Assembly (NCBI RefSeq): GCF_937616625.2
Contig: NC_065572.1
Location: 72,910,653 to 72,974,652 of the forward strand
Length of the DNA stretch: 64,000 nucleotides
Direction: 5' to 3'
Source of the DNA: Mercurialis annua
Taxonomy: Eukaryota; Streptophyta; Magnoliopsida; Malpighiales; Euphorbiaceae
The notes beneath the pieces are model-generated. The model was not told where the DNA came from. It did not search any database and was given only the letters and a program-made list of their open reading frames with translations. The position numbers and the translations under genes were made by a program. This document shows positions 26,301 through 36,321 of the stretch, one piece after another; within the stretch, counting starts at the first letter, position 1; every line of letters begins with the position of its first letter.

Positions 26301-29119
26301 TTTTTTTAATTAAAATCTTGAAGTTGTTATTCCAGGGAGATCGTGTTTTAAAGGATTTTGACATAAGAAAAGAGGCAGGTGGAGTCTCTAAACGAGCTGT
26401 TGACAGGAACTTCAAGGCCCATGTATCCAAAAATTACCTTGAAATTCATTTGTTTTGGGCTGGAAAAGGAACTTGCTGCATTCCTTTCCAAGGTACATAT
26501 GGACCATTGATTTCAGCAATCAGTGCTACCCCAGGTATTACTATAGACAAATAGTAAATTTTGGACTTTACTCGTCCAGATAACAGTATATTAACCTGTG
26601 CTTTATGCAGATTTTAGACCAACTGTTAGCAACATCCCACCAAGCAGCAAAAAGGACCGGACAGGTTTAATTATAGGCATTGTCGTTGGGGTTGAAGCAG
26701 CAGGGTTTCTGCTTGTTTGTGTGATTTTCTTTGTGTTTCAAAAAAGAAAAAGGCAAAGCACCTACGATGATGAAGGTAACTGAAAACAAAAAATCATTCT
26801 GTCATATATGCGAGTGCATGTTTGTATCCACCATTATACTTTGTAATTTTACTGTTAATTGCTTGTAGGCTTTCATCTCATCTTCCCTGTTCCAATGAAA
26901 TTTCATTGGATTCTGTTAAGAACCCCCAAATAATTAGTTCTAGATATTATGGTCATGGTTGGACCCAATACCATTTTATAGACATGTGGGCTCTTATACT
27001 CTTAACTCATTTATAATCAATTACTTTCACATATTAATCAATAGTTCTAATTGATTCCTAGCAGCTTACATTCAATGACTAGACAAGAAGTTTCTCATTT
27101 AACCGCTGTTTTTGTTGTAATTTCAGAGTTCCTAGGTATAGAAGCTAGACCATACACTTTCAGTTATGCTGAACTGAAGACTGCAACAGATGACTTCAGC
27201 CCTGCCAATAAGCTTGGAGAGGGAGGATTGGGACCAGTTCATAAGGTATGTAATTATTTTAGTACTATGTTAGTCTAATCTCAATGAGATAGTTGTTAAT
27301 GATTATTGCCACCTTCAGTAAGTAGTATAGATACACAGCCAGTGTACATGGTTTCGGTGCTCAGCATCAAATCTACCTTCCAATAATGAGATTCGATTGG
27401 TTCATGGAGTGTGTACTTTTCTTTCTAATTATCTTTATCTGAATTCTGTCCTTTATAGGGAAAACTTAATGATGGGAGAATGATTGCTGTAAAGCAACTT
27501 TCTGAGGCTTCTCGCCAAGGGAAGAGCCAGTTTGTAACAGAGATTGCTACTATTTCCGCTGTTCAACACCGTAACCTTGTTAAATTGCATGGATGCTGCA
27601 TTGAAGGATATAATCGTCTCCTGGTTTACGAGTTTCATGAGAACAGAAGTCTTGATCAAGCATTATTTGGTACAGTACTTGCAAAATATTTGCTGTCACG
27701 CAAACACACACATAATATGCATTTTGTGAAAAAATAGTTAGTTTGCATAATACAGGAGAAAGAAGTTTGAATCTTGACTGGTCAAGACGTTATGAAATAT
27801 GCTTGGGAGTAGCCAGAGGTCTAGCTTACCTTCATGAGGAGTCAAGGCTTCGAATTGTACATAGAGATGTGAAAGCCAGCAATATTCTTCTTGACTCTGA
27901 TCTCAACCCGAAAATTTCAGACTTTGGTTTGGCCAAACTTTATGATGAGAAAATGACCCATATAAGCACCCGTGTTGCAGGAACAATGTGAGATCGGAAT
28001 TACTAACCCCTGTTTTTCTTTGCACCTAAAATAACTTTCATTGTAATTATTTCTTGAATTAAAGGAATTTATATGACCATAATGTATTATCTCGTGACAT
28101 TATTTCTATTGTAGTGGGTATCTTGCACCGGAGTATGCCATGCGTGGACACCTGACAGAAAAGGCTGATGTCTTTGCATTTGGAGTTGTGGCCCTGGAAC
28201 TCGCAACAGGGAGGCCAAATTCAGACCCGAGCCAGGAAGAAGAAAAAATGTACCTACTTGAATGGGTACAATTAAATGATTTCTTAGTTCTTTGCTAATT
28301 TCATCTATTAGCAATTTGTCAAGGAAATTGAATGGCCGTTTAATCCTTTTGCTTTCAAATGTATCCCATTACAGGCCTGGCACCTGCACGAAAACAACCG
28401 TGAGAAAGAACTGGTGGACCCCAAATTATCGGAGTTTGACGAAGAGGAAGTAACAAGATTGATAGGAGTTGCTCTTTTATGCACCCAAACTTCACCAACT
28501 CTTCGTCCGTCAATGTCACGTGCAGTGGCTATGTTATCCGGTGATACAGAAGTAGGCACTGTAAGTTCAAAACCTAGTTACTTGACTGGCTGGAAATTTG
28601 AGGACAACAGCTTTATGAGCGACAATAATGTCACAAGAGGAACCGATTCTAGCTTTTACAATTCATCTTCAATTACAAGCATGGTGCCTGATCCAAAAGA
28701 AAGTACCACACCAATTCTCCATGAGATCATTGGAGAAGGTAGATAAGCAACATTCTTTTCAATTGTAATTATTTTGGTATTTACTTTTCATTTTTGTCTG
28801 TTTTATTTTAGTTGTGATTCGAGTTGAGAGATCATGCACATATAAAATTAGAGTGTATATTTGTAAAATTAGAAGCTAAAATGTGTGTATTCTATTTCTT
28901 TTGGAAAATTTCAAAATTCCAATGAATTAATACAATTTATGGAGTTACTAATAGATGAAGCTAAAGTCGAACTTGCAAAGGTTTAGGGAGAATTTCAATT
29001 CTAAATTTTTAATTTTGTTACTATAATCTATTTTAATTTAAGTCTTCAACAAACAAATTAAAATAATAGTTCAACCAAAAAATTCTTAAATATGTTTTTT
29101 TCCCATGAATCTGTAAGCA

Positions 29120-29260
29120 TCAGATTTATATCATGAACTTTACATTGTAATAAACAAAAAATAATAGAACATAATGTTCTGCACTATCAATTGCCACCCA
29201 ATTTCAGTGGCGTCAACAAATAATAATTACATTCTGCCATGAAAAAAGAAGAAGATAGAT
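29120..29260 (-). repeat. duplicated 3' flank of the membrane-protein gene
   Basis: About 140 bp (CATCAGATTTATATCATGAA through CATTCTGCCATGAAAA) match 30160-30290, the stretch just downstream of the - strand membrane-protein gene stop codon. It sits between the end of kinase gene 2 and the third kinase stub. This shows that kinase 3' end plus membrane-gene 3' end were duplicated together. Confidence 0.75.
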
Positions 29261-29489
29261 TTAGGAATTTACTAAAAATATAAAAATAATAGGACTTTAT
29301 ACATCAATAAAGAAAAATTAATAAAAATATATTATAATTTTTGCTCTTTTAGAATTATATTCTGAGTTTAATATTTATGATTTTACTCTGATAATATAAT
29401 ATGTGTTAATTTTCTCTTTTTTTTCTCTCTCTGTCTCCCTCCTCCCTCTTTTTCTCTCTCTCTCTTTCCCCGATAAATTGCACATGCCA

Positions 29490-29740
29490 CATTTCTAACT
29501 CTCCGTCCATCAATGTCCCGTGCAGTCGCTATGTTATGCGGTGATACTGAAGTAGCCACTGTAAGTTCCAAACCCAATTACTTGACTGGCCGGAAATTTA
29601 ACGACAGCAGCTTTTTGACCGATGATAATGTAACAAGAGGAACATTCTTTTCATTTGTAATTATTTTGGCATTTTCATTTCGTTTTTGTTAGTTTTATTT
29701 TATTTGTGATTTGAGATGAGAAATCATGTATATATTTACT
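29490..29740 (+). pseudogene. 3' stub of a third LRR-malectin receptor kinase
   Basis: Sequence 29490-29640 matches part of the last exon of both kinase genes ([12 protein letters not shown]..., SSKP.YLTG), starting within kinase subdomain XI. It then jumps, with loss of the final ~30 codons, into the shared 3' UTR (ATTCTTTTCA... to about 29740). No upstream exons are present. A CT-rich tract (29413-29470) lies directly before it. It is a remnant of unequal crossing-over or partial duplication. Confidence 0.85.
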
Positions 29741-30308
29741 ATATTAGAGTGGTTGCTATTGTAGTCATTATTGATCCATTGATGCATGTGGAGTGTAGCC
29801 TATTGATGCCAAAATTTTGTTGTAAACAAACTGTATTTTGAAGGAGAAAAGCTAAAATGCTTGTTCTAGTCTGATTATCTGTATGGAACTTGGCTAAAAA
29901 ATAAAATGAGCAGAAATCTTAGCACAAATTATATAATTTAAGGGTCATTGCGGTTCTAAATTTGTAATTAACTCAAATTTAGTCCTTTTTAATCAATTAA
30001 AGATGAAAATATCTTATCTTAGGTCAATTAACCTCTATCACGGCGGCCGGTCAATTAAAGCACAACAAAACAAACCAAACCAAACCAAACAAATTCATAA
30101 AATTTCCATGAAATTGAGCAAGCATCATAATCAAATAGATTGCCTTAAGAATAAGATTCATATCATTAATTTTCCATTATAGTGTGTCATTACACCAAAA
30201 ATAACAGAACAAAATGTTCTGCACTACCATTTTTGCCACCCAATTTCAATGGCAACAACAAATAATCATCAAATTCCGCCATGAAAACAAAAACTAAGAT
30301 TCATCTAA

Positions 30309-30935
30309 TTAACTACACAAAATAATTCTGGTCAATCCAAGAACCAAACAAGAAACACTAAAGAAAAACAAACTAACAAAATCCCTGGCAGACCATTTCC
30401 TTACAACCTTAGCTTCCACACGCAAACTCTTAGCTCTTCTCAGCGCATCAACTTCTCTCAACAGATCAAACTCAACTCCTTTTCTCTTCAACTCTTCAAC
30501 ACACTTCCCCAACAGTTTCCAATCTTCTTTTTCCCGTTCTAACAGCTTCTCCATGTGACACTCCACGTCAGATTTATACCTCACTGCCCAAATTATCCCC
30601 AACGAACACAGCAACGAACACAGCGAGGGGATCCATGATCTCTTACATAACGACTCGAGTTTCGCTGTGTGCGATGAGGATGATGATGACCCGTTGAAGA
30701 GTATGAGCAAGGAGATTGAGTGGAAGAGGAAGAAGAAAATGTAGAGATGGGTGATTTCTTTACGGACCGAGTCAATTTGAGTTTCTTTTAGAGAGATTCT
30801 GTGGAAGATTAAGTCTTCTTCTTTGAGCCATTGCTTCAAGAGAAGCTTGTGTGTTGGTGTTTCGGCTATTTGGTGGAGCGGGTGTTGGGGTTTTGGCTGC
30901 ATAATTGATGGGTTTGGTGTGGTTTGGTCTGTCAT
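30309..30935 (-). CDS. conserved plant three-helix membrane protein, unknown function
   Basis: A single-exon gene, 208 codons, ATG at 30935. The N-terminal 30 residues are Pro/Gln/Thr-rich. Hydrophobic segments at about 63-80, 101-119 and 184-206 suggest three membrane helices, and a charged, probably coiled region (about 120-180, rich in Lys/Glu/Arg) lies between helices 2 and 3. From memory it resembles a family of uncharacterised plant transmembrane proteins conserved around the QWLKEEDLI and CKRSWIPSLC regions; no role is known to me. It converges with the kinase cluster, 3' end to 3' end. A Mutator-like element sits about 300 bp upstream of its start. Confidence 0.75.
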   Translation of the reverse strand: MTDQTTPNPSIMQPKPQHPLHQIAETPTHKLLLKQWLKEEDLIFHRISLKETQIDSVRKEITHLYIFFFLFHSISLLILFNGSSSSSSHTAKLESLCKRSWIPSLCSLLCSLGIIWAVRYKSDVECHMEKLLEREKEDWKLLGKCVEELKRKGVEFDLLREVDALRRAKSLRVEAKVVRKWSARDFVSLFFFSVSCLVLGLTRIILCS

Positions 30936-31230
30936 GATTTGAATTTTGTAGAGAGAAGGGCACGGGCAATAAGTGAAAATTGATTGAGAGAGATGAAGTG
31001 AAATAATGGATTATGGGGGTTTTGTTTTTGAATCTTGATAACGGTCGAATTTGGAGGATTTTTGTTGTGTTTTTACGTTAATAGCCTTGGACGGTGCCTA
31101 ATTGTAACGGTTATGTTTGAAGGAAATGACGGAATTGTCCATTTATGTTGTTGCCTCAACGGTCGTCTGATTTTATATCATTTTCTTGTCAAATTGTCTT
31201 TTTACTGGACCCTCTAATTCAACATTTGGT

Positions 31231-31626
31231 AAGAAGCACGGAAACTTTCGAAAACTCTCGAAAAGTTTTAAGAAAATATTTCGGGCCGTTTTTATAAATA
31301 AAAAAAATTATATAATTATAACAAAATCTAAAAAATTCTCAACTAATAATTTTTTTAATCAATTGTCCACAATTTTTATCGTTTACTTTATCTATAATAA
31401 AATTTATCTTTTCATTGTTATTAGATTTGTTTATTAATTGACATAAATGTATAAATAAAATTTAATATATATAATTTTTATAATTTTTAATATTATAAAT
31501 ATATTCCTATATTTTTTATTATTTACACGTTTCTCCACGTTTCTGTCTTTCATTTTAAAAATTTACCGTTTTTTCGTGTCTATTTCGTATCGTTTCCGTT
31601 TTCCGTTTCTGTATCCGTGCTAGCTA
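31231..31626. mobile_element. Mutator-like TIR element, 396 bp
   Basis: Ends AAGAAGCACGGAAAC and (complement) TAGCTAGCACGGATACAG form imperfect inverted repeats. A perfect 10-bp target duplication AACATTTGGT lies at 31221-31230 and 31627-31636. The AT-rich interior has no gene; a short open frame across it is not credible. Related sequence recurs at about 55630-56000. Confidence 0.7.
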
Positions 31627-31636
31627 AACATTTGGT

Positions 31637-32413
31637 CGATTGCAATTAACCTATAAGGGAAATTATGTCTTGTATTGTGAAAATATATGAGATAAATATT
31701 GTAACTCTTATCATAAATAATTGATAATTAATTTGTCAAAAATATCATAGATGACCTATTGATTTGTATTCAAATAATGTATTTTTTTCTTTTTAATATT
31801 ATTATTGTAATGAGGAAAGTTATTCATACATACGCTAAGGTGTCAACCTAAGTATTCGGGTGTATTTTTTTATTTTTCGACTCCAAAATTGACTTTAGAA
31901 AATTACTAGGTTACAATTGTTTGATTGATTTGAAAAATTTAAGGCATTTTTTAAATATATAATCATTAATTGTATGTTGATTTATGATACAATTTATTAT
32001 AAATGATAATTATTATTTTTATTCTGACATTAGATCACAATTGCTAATTTCTCATAATATTTAATAAATCAGATGTTCTTCTCCTCCACGTTCGATTAAA
32101 ATTCACTTGTATCATCTTTTCTTAGTTGTATTTTATTAAAAATAAATAAATTTAATTTGGTCTCATGAACTTGTATTTTTCTTAAAAATATATAAAATTA
32201 TTAAAAGGCTCGAATAAAAATAGTTTATAATTCTTTAATATATAATAACATATTTATAATAAACAAAATCCTATATAAATATGCTTAAAATTCAAAATTA
32301 ATTTCGTTTTGTTTTAAAAATTTAATTGGACATAACATGTTTATGTTAAATTCTATTTAAAAATTATACAAATCAATATGTTATTGATGTGATTTGATTT
32401 TAAATCATAAAGT
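31637..32413. other. AT-rich intergenic, nothing recognised
   Basis: No open frame, RNA gene or clear repeat structure seen. Confidence 0.4.
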
Positions 32414-32702
32414 ACCAATGAATTATGACTCAAATATTATAAGCGCTAAACAGCAAACTGCAAGGCATGCCCGGTCTTAGGCATAGGCCATTAAAATCTA
32501 TGCCTAAGGCCATATATTCTAAGGGGCCCCAAATATTTATGGGGTCCATTGGAAAAATAATATTATACTATTAAATATTTAAAAAATATACATATATTGA
32601 TTATTTTAATGATATTTTAATATTTATTATGAAATTACTTAAATCCCTTAATAATCAAAAAAGTAAACTCTAAGAGGCTCATATTATATAAGATCCTTAA
32701 AA

Positions 32703-32737
<35 letters not shown>

Positions 32738-33240
32738 ATATTTATTTATTTATATATTAATTTATTTAGTAAATTGTTTTTTTAATTTTTATTTTAAAAA
32801 CTAATCAAACTCTTTTGTACTAAGACCAACAAAATCACTAATAATTTATATGTTTTAAATTGTTTAAGGTTAATCTTTGTGTATTTATTTTTCAAATAAA
32901 AAAATTATGCTAAATATGCCTTTAATATTTTTCTTTTTTTTGCAAAAGTTACATTTTTTAAAAATTGAGAATAAATTTATCAAAAATCTAGCAACGATCT
33001 ACTAAAAATTGACTAATGATTTAGCAAAAATATATCTTTGTAAAACATTTACATGAAAAGTGGGCATATTTTTGTGAAAAAATAAAACGAGCTTATTTTT
33101 TTTAAACAACTCGATGAATATTGATATTTTTATAAAGACTCTATAAAAATTGCATAGGGCCTCATATCTTCTAAGGCCGGCCCTGTTGCTAGGTCGTGGG
33201 TTTAATTCCTCCCACAAGCGTTCCTCCTCCCCAAATTATC
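32414..33240 (+). mobile_element. short tRNA-derived SINE, split by a later insertion
   Basis: The left part (32414-32465, ACCAATGAATTAT..GCGCTAAACAGCAAACTG) and right part (33186-33240, GGTCGTGGGTTTAATTC..CCCACAAGCG) together match the intact SINE at 53508-53599. B-box-like GGGTTTAATTC. The two halves are separated by a hAT-like element. Confidence 0.75.
32466..33185. mobile_element. hAT-like non-autonomous element nested in a SINE
   Basis: Terminal inverted repeats CATGCCCGGTCTTAG and (complement of right end) CAGGGCCGGCCTTAG enclose 720 bp. The flanking octamers CTGCAAGG (32458-32465) and TTGCTAGG (33186-33193) match at 6 of 8, fitting an aged 8-bp hAT target duplication. The related SINE at 53508-53599 serves as the empty site. 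The interior is AT-rich, with a TATC microsatellite at about 32705-32738 and no transposase. Confidence 0.75.
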
Positions 33241-33251
33241 AAAAAAAAAAT

Positions 33252-34383
33252 GAACAAAGGATCACTTTACCCCCTGAACTTGGCACAAAGTATCAAAAAC
33301 GTCCAAATTAGCAAAACGGGATCACTTTTACCCTGAACTTATCAAATTTAGTACAAAAACCCCCCTCCCCACTCTCACCCTAGAGAGTGTACCTCACTCT
33401 CCGGTTTTAATAGGGGTTTTGGTTTTCTAAGGTGGTTTTTGATTGAAAAAAGTTTAAAATAGTCCTAATTTTTTTTAAACATTTTAAATTAATACCTAAT
33501 AATTTAAAAAAATAACAATTTCATCCTTTTAATTTCAAACTTAAAATTACAAATTAATCCTCCAACTTTTACTTATATTCCAAATTAATCCCCAAAAATT
33601 ATATTTTTTAATAAAAAAATTAAAAAAATTTAAACATTAAATCAGACCCATGGGTCAAAAAATTGACCCATGGGTCTCAGAGGAGCTGCCGGCAGCAGCT
33701 CCTCCGTTCTTGCTCGTCTGAGACGAGCAAGCACCTTGCTCGTCTGAGACGAGCAAGCACCTGCTCGTCTGAGACGAGCAGAGACCTGCTCGTCTCAGAC
33801 GAGCACGAACCTGCTCGTCTGAGACGAGCAGAGATCTGCTCGTCTGAGACGAGCAGATCCTTGCTCGTCTCAGACGAGCACCACCTTGCTCGTCTGAGAC
33901 GAGCAAGGATGTGCTCGTCTGAGACGAGCAGATCTGTGCTCGTCTCAGACGAGCAGATCTGTGCTCGTCTGAGACGAGCACAGATCTGCTCGTCTCAGAC
34001 GAGCACATCCTTGCTCGTCTCAGACGAGCAAGGTTCTGCTCGTCTCGGACGAGCACCGACATGCTCGTCTGAGACGAGCAGCAGGTTCCGGCGAGGAGGA
34101 TCTCCTCCTCGCCGGAAATTGTAAAAAAAAATTCAATTTTTTTTGAAAAAGGTTCATAAAAGCCCCTGAATTAATTAAGATTAGTATTTTAGTATGATTA
34201 ATGAGTATTTAATTAGAATTAATGAGTATTTAGAATCTCACTCTCCAATTAGGGTGCCACATCAGCATAGGGGTGTTTTTGAAACGGTTTTGCCAAGTTC
34301 GGGGTAAAAGTGATCCGGTTTCGCTAATTTGGACGTTTTTGATACTTTGCGCCAAGTTCGGGGGGTAAAGTGATCCTTTGTTC
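33252..34383. mobile_element. Mutator-like element carrying a palindrome array
   Basis: Inverted ends of about 100 bp (GAACAAAGGATCACTTTACC left; GGTAAAGTGATCCTTTGTTC right) with a 10-bp target duplication AAAAAAAAAT at 33242-33251 and 34384-34393. Both arms contain the ACTCTC..-type subterminal text seen in the related elements at 17625 and 56040. The centre holds the 25-bp palindromic array described separately. Non-autonomous, with no transposase. Confidence 0.85.
33711..34080. repeat. array of fifteen 19-nt palindromes, 25-bp period
   Basis: Each unit is TGCTCGTCT + one base + AGACGAGCA, a palindrome with 9-nt arms and a one-base centre (G or C). Starts are at 33711, 33737, then every 25 bp to 34062. 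Six-base spacers vary (AGCACC, GAGACC, GATCTG...). Unit 14 has one arm mismatch. The array is bracketed by two further inverted repeats: GGAGCTGCC/GGCAGCAGCTCC at about 33682-33702, and CCGGCGAGGAGG/CCTCCTCGCCGG at about 34088-34117. Long open frames on both strands here are by-products of the repeat. Confidence 0.95.
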
Positions 34384-34452
34384 AAAAAAAAATCACAAAA
34401 GTTAAACTAAAAAAATATGTAAAATCTTATTTTCTTACCGAACTAAAACATA

Positions 34453-34724
34453 CTCCCTCCGTCCCAATAGAATTGTCCACTTTACCTTTATCACACAGTT
34501 TAAAAAAAGCACTTATTGTTTATGAATTTTATGATTTTTTCTTTACTTTTTTGTCATACCCCTATTTAATATAGGGTGCACTTGCAATTTACTCATTAGT
34601 GGATTTTAAATAGGAATAATATAGGAAAATTGAATGTAAAAATTAGTTGCTTTTTGAAAGTGGACAAGAGTTTTGGGACAAAAAAATTTCTTAAAGTGGA
34701 CAACTCTATTGGGACGGAGGGAGT
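34453..34724. mobile_element. Stowaway-like MITE
   Basis: Begins CTCCCTCCGTCCCAATAG and ends in its complement CTATTGGGACGGAGGGAG, with TA at 34451-34452 and 34725-34726. Same family as the element in kinase gene 1 intron 19. Confidence 0.85.
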
Positions 34725-34726
34725 AG

Positions 34727-35439
34727 TAAATTTATATTGAAAAAATTAATTTAAAACTTTTTTAAAATAAAATATTAATAAAAATATTATAATTAAAAAT
34801 TTAATTTATTTGTGGGTTATTGTAATAAAATATTCATAAATGCCACACAAGCGAACGGTTTAATTTTTTATGCTAAAAATAAAAAATTGGAATCCTTGAT
34901 GTCACGTTTAATAGAATGAGCTAAATTATCCGATTTTGAATGATGTGAGATATTTAAAACTTTTTATATAGAAATCAATTGAAATCGGCTAGTTTAGAGC
35001 ACTCACGATTGAAATCTTTTCGGTTTGATTCATGAATGACTAGAAAAGATTTCAAATATTTCAAAATGGGCGGTTTTGAAAGTTTTGGTATAACTGATAA
35101 AATCCACAAACGTTTGGTTTTTTATTGGAATTAATTCTTTTTTATATTGAAATATATTAAATTTATGAAAGTGTTAGGTCTTTAAAAGCTTCAAATAAAA
35201 AAAAAATTGGTCCCAAAGGGTATTGTACGCTTCAACTAATAGAGATATTTTACATTAAGGTGTTATTACTTGTTTATTTTCTTTTCGGTAAAAAAAAAAA
35301 GAATTAACAGCTGTAAGTAAGTAAGTGTTTAAGTAACTGCAGCATTAATTTTGGCGTTTTAAAAAGATAGGCCGCGTGGCTACTTTATTTTTATTCCTAA
35401 ATGGATTTGGGATTATAGTCAAATCAAAACCAAAAACCA
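34727..35439. other. intergenic, no gene seen
   Basis: AT-rich, no supportable feature. Confidence 0.35.
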
Positions 35440-35459
35440 GTTGTCATTAGGATTACATT

Positions 35460-36320
35460 TTATGCTTATAAAACCGAACCCAACCCAACCCAACCCGCCA
35501 CTATTAATTTTTTGTTTACCGCCATTTCACTTCTCAGTCTCAGTCTCAGTCTCTGTTCTTCATCTTCTTGTTTGTGTTTCTCTGATTTATTTTATTTTTC
35601 TCTCCGAGTCTTTGATTCATCTGTGTTTTAATATGTTTTTCTCCGAGTCTACGTGTGTTCGTATTTGTGAGTGTAATTTTGTGCCTAGTTGTATTTTTGA
35701 TTTTAATTTTCCCTCCGAGTCTTGTGCTTCTGTCTCAGTAATTGTTTGTGTTTCTCTGATTTATGGATATATCTGTGTTTGTTTACTCCGCTTTTATATT
35801 TTCATTTCATTTTTCTCTCTGAGTCTTTGATTCTTTTTTTTCCTATGTGTTAGGGCTTCATCTATGTGTGTTTGTATTTGTGTATATATTTATGAGTGTA
35901 ATTTTGTGTCTCTGTATTTGTGTTTGGATTTGTGAGTGTAATTTTGTGTCTCAGTATTTGTGAGTGTAATTTAGTTTGTGATTGTGTGTTTGTGATTTTG
36001 TGTCTGTATGATGAGTGCGAAGGTTGTTCGTGTTAGTCATTTTTGTTTTTAATTTTTTTACATGTGTGTGAATTTTTAGTTTCTTTGGGTGTTCGTTTTT
36101 GTATTTTTGTGTCTCAGTGTTTGTTGTCTATATTTGTGAATGATTTTGCCGTGAGTAATTTTTCTTTTTCTTTTTCTTTTCTCTTTTGAGTGGGTTTGTG
36201 TGCCTAGTTGTGTTTTTGCTTTTTTTTCTGTGTTCGTGAACGTTCAATTCTTCTGGGATTGTTTTTATGAGCTTTGGGTATTTAGTAAGAATAGTATTGG
36301 AATGATGAGTGACCAAACGT
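35460..36320 (+). repeat. CT/TG-rich leader segment, copied again at 37480-38165
   Basis: Starts ATAAAACCGAACCCAACCC, then GCCACTATTA, CAGTCTCAGTCTCAGTCTC and many GTGTTTGTATTTGTGAGTG strings. It looks like a promoter-proximal 5' UTR or first intron placed immediately upstream of the SOV-like fragment. The same segment recurs, with divergence, at 37480-38165. The long open frame through it is a low-complexity artefact. Confidence 0.55.
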
Positions 36321-36321
36321 C

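Larger units (their letters stand above)
17325..28746 (+). pseudogene. LRR-malectin receptor-like kinase, gene 2, frameshifted in exon 11
   Basis: Tandem paralogue of gene 1 with the same 24 exons: 17325-17442, 19537-19726, 21668-21739, 21876-21947, 22051-22122, 22356-22427, 22703-22774, 22880-22951, 23079-23150, 23229-23300, 23414-23484, 23856-23927, 24015-24080, 24254-24319, 24452-24496, 25470-25534, 25639-26015, 26336-26534, 26611-26775, 27127-27245, 27459-27669, 27756-27987, 28115-28265, 28375-28746. All exon lengths match gene 1 except exon 1 (one extra codon) and exon 11, which is 71 nt instead of 72. The lost base leads to TGA at 23475-23477, truncating the protein after about 315 residues, inside the LRRs. 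Everything else is open, with splice sites intact. If exon 11 is skipped, the message is 3,024 nt and encodes 1,007 aa with one LRR fewer. The glycine loop reads GEGGLGPVHK instead of [10 protein letters not shown]; Lys, HRD and DFG are kept. It may be a young pseudogene or a gene rescued by exon skipping. Confidence 0.85.

Noticed and set aside
33711..34080. CRISPR-like regular spacing
   Set aside because: Plant nuclear DNA, spacers of only six bases, and location within a Mutator-like element rule out a CRISPR array.
33655..34124. Long open frames on both strands (135 and 153 codons) over the palindrome array
   Set aside because: They arise because the 25-bp repeat lacks stops in several frames. 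The translations are pure repeat text and exist equally on both strands.
35441..35830. 129-codon frame starting MSLGLHFML
   Set aside because: The product is low-complexity Ser/Val/Cys/Leu text from a CT/TG-rich leader. The diverged second copy (37480-38165) does not conserve the frame.
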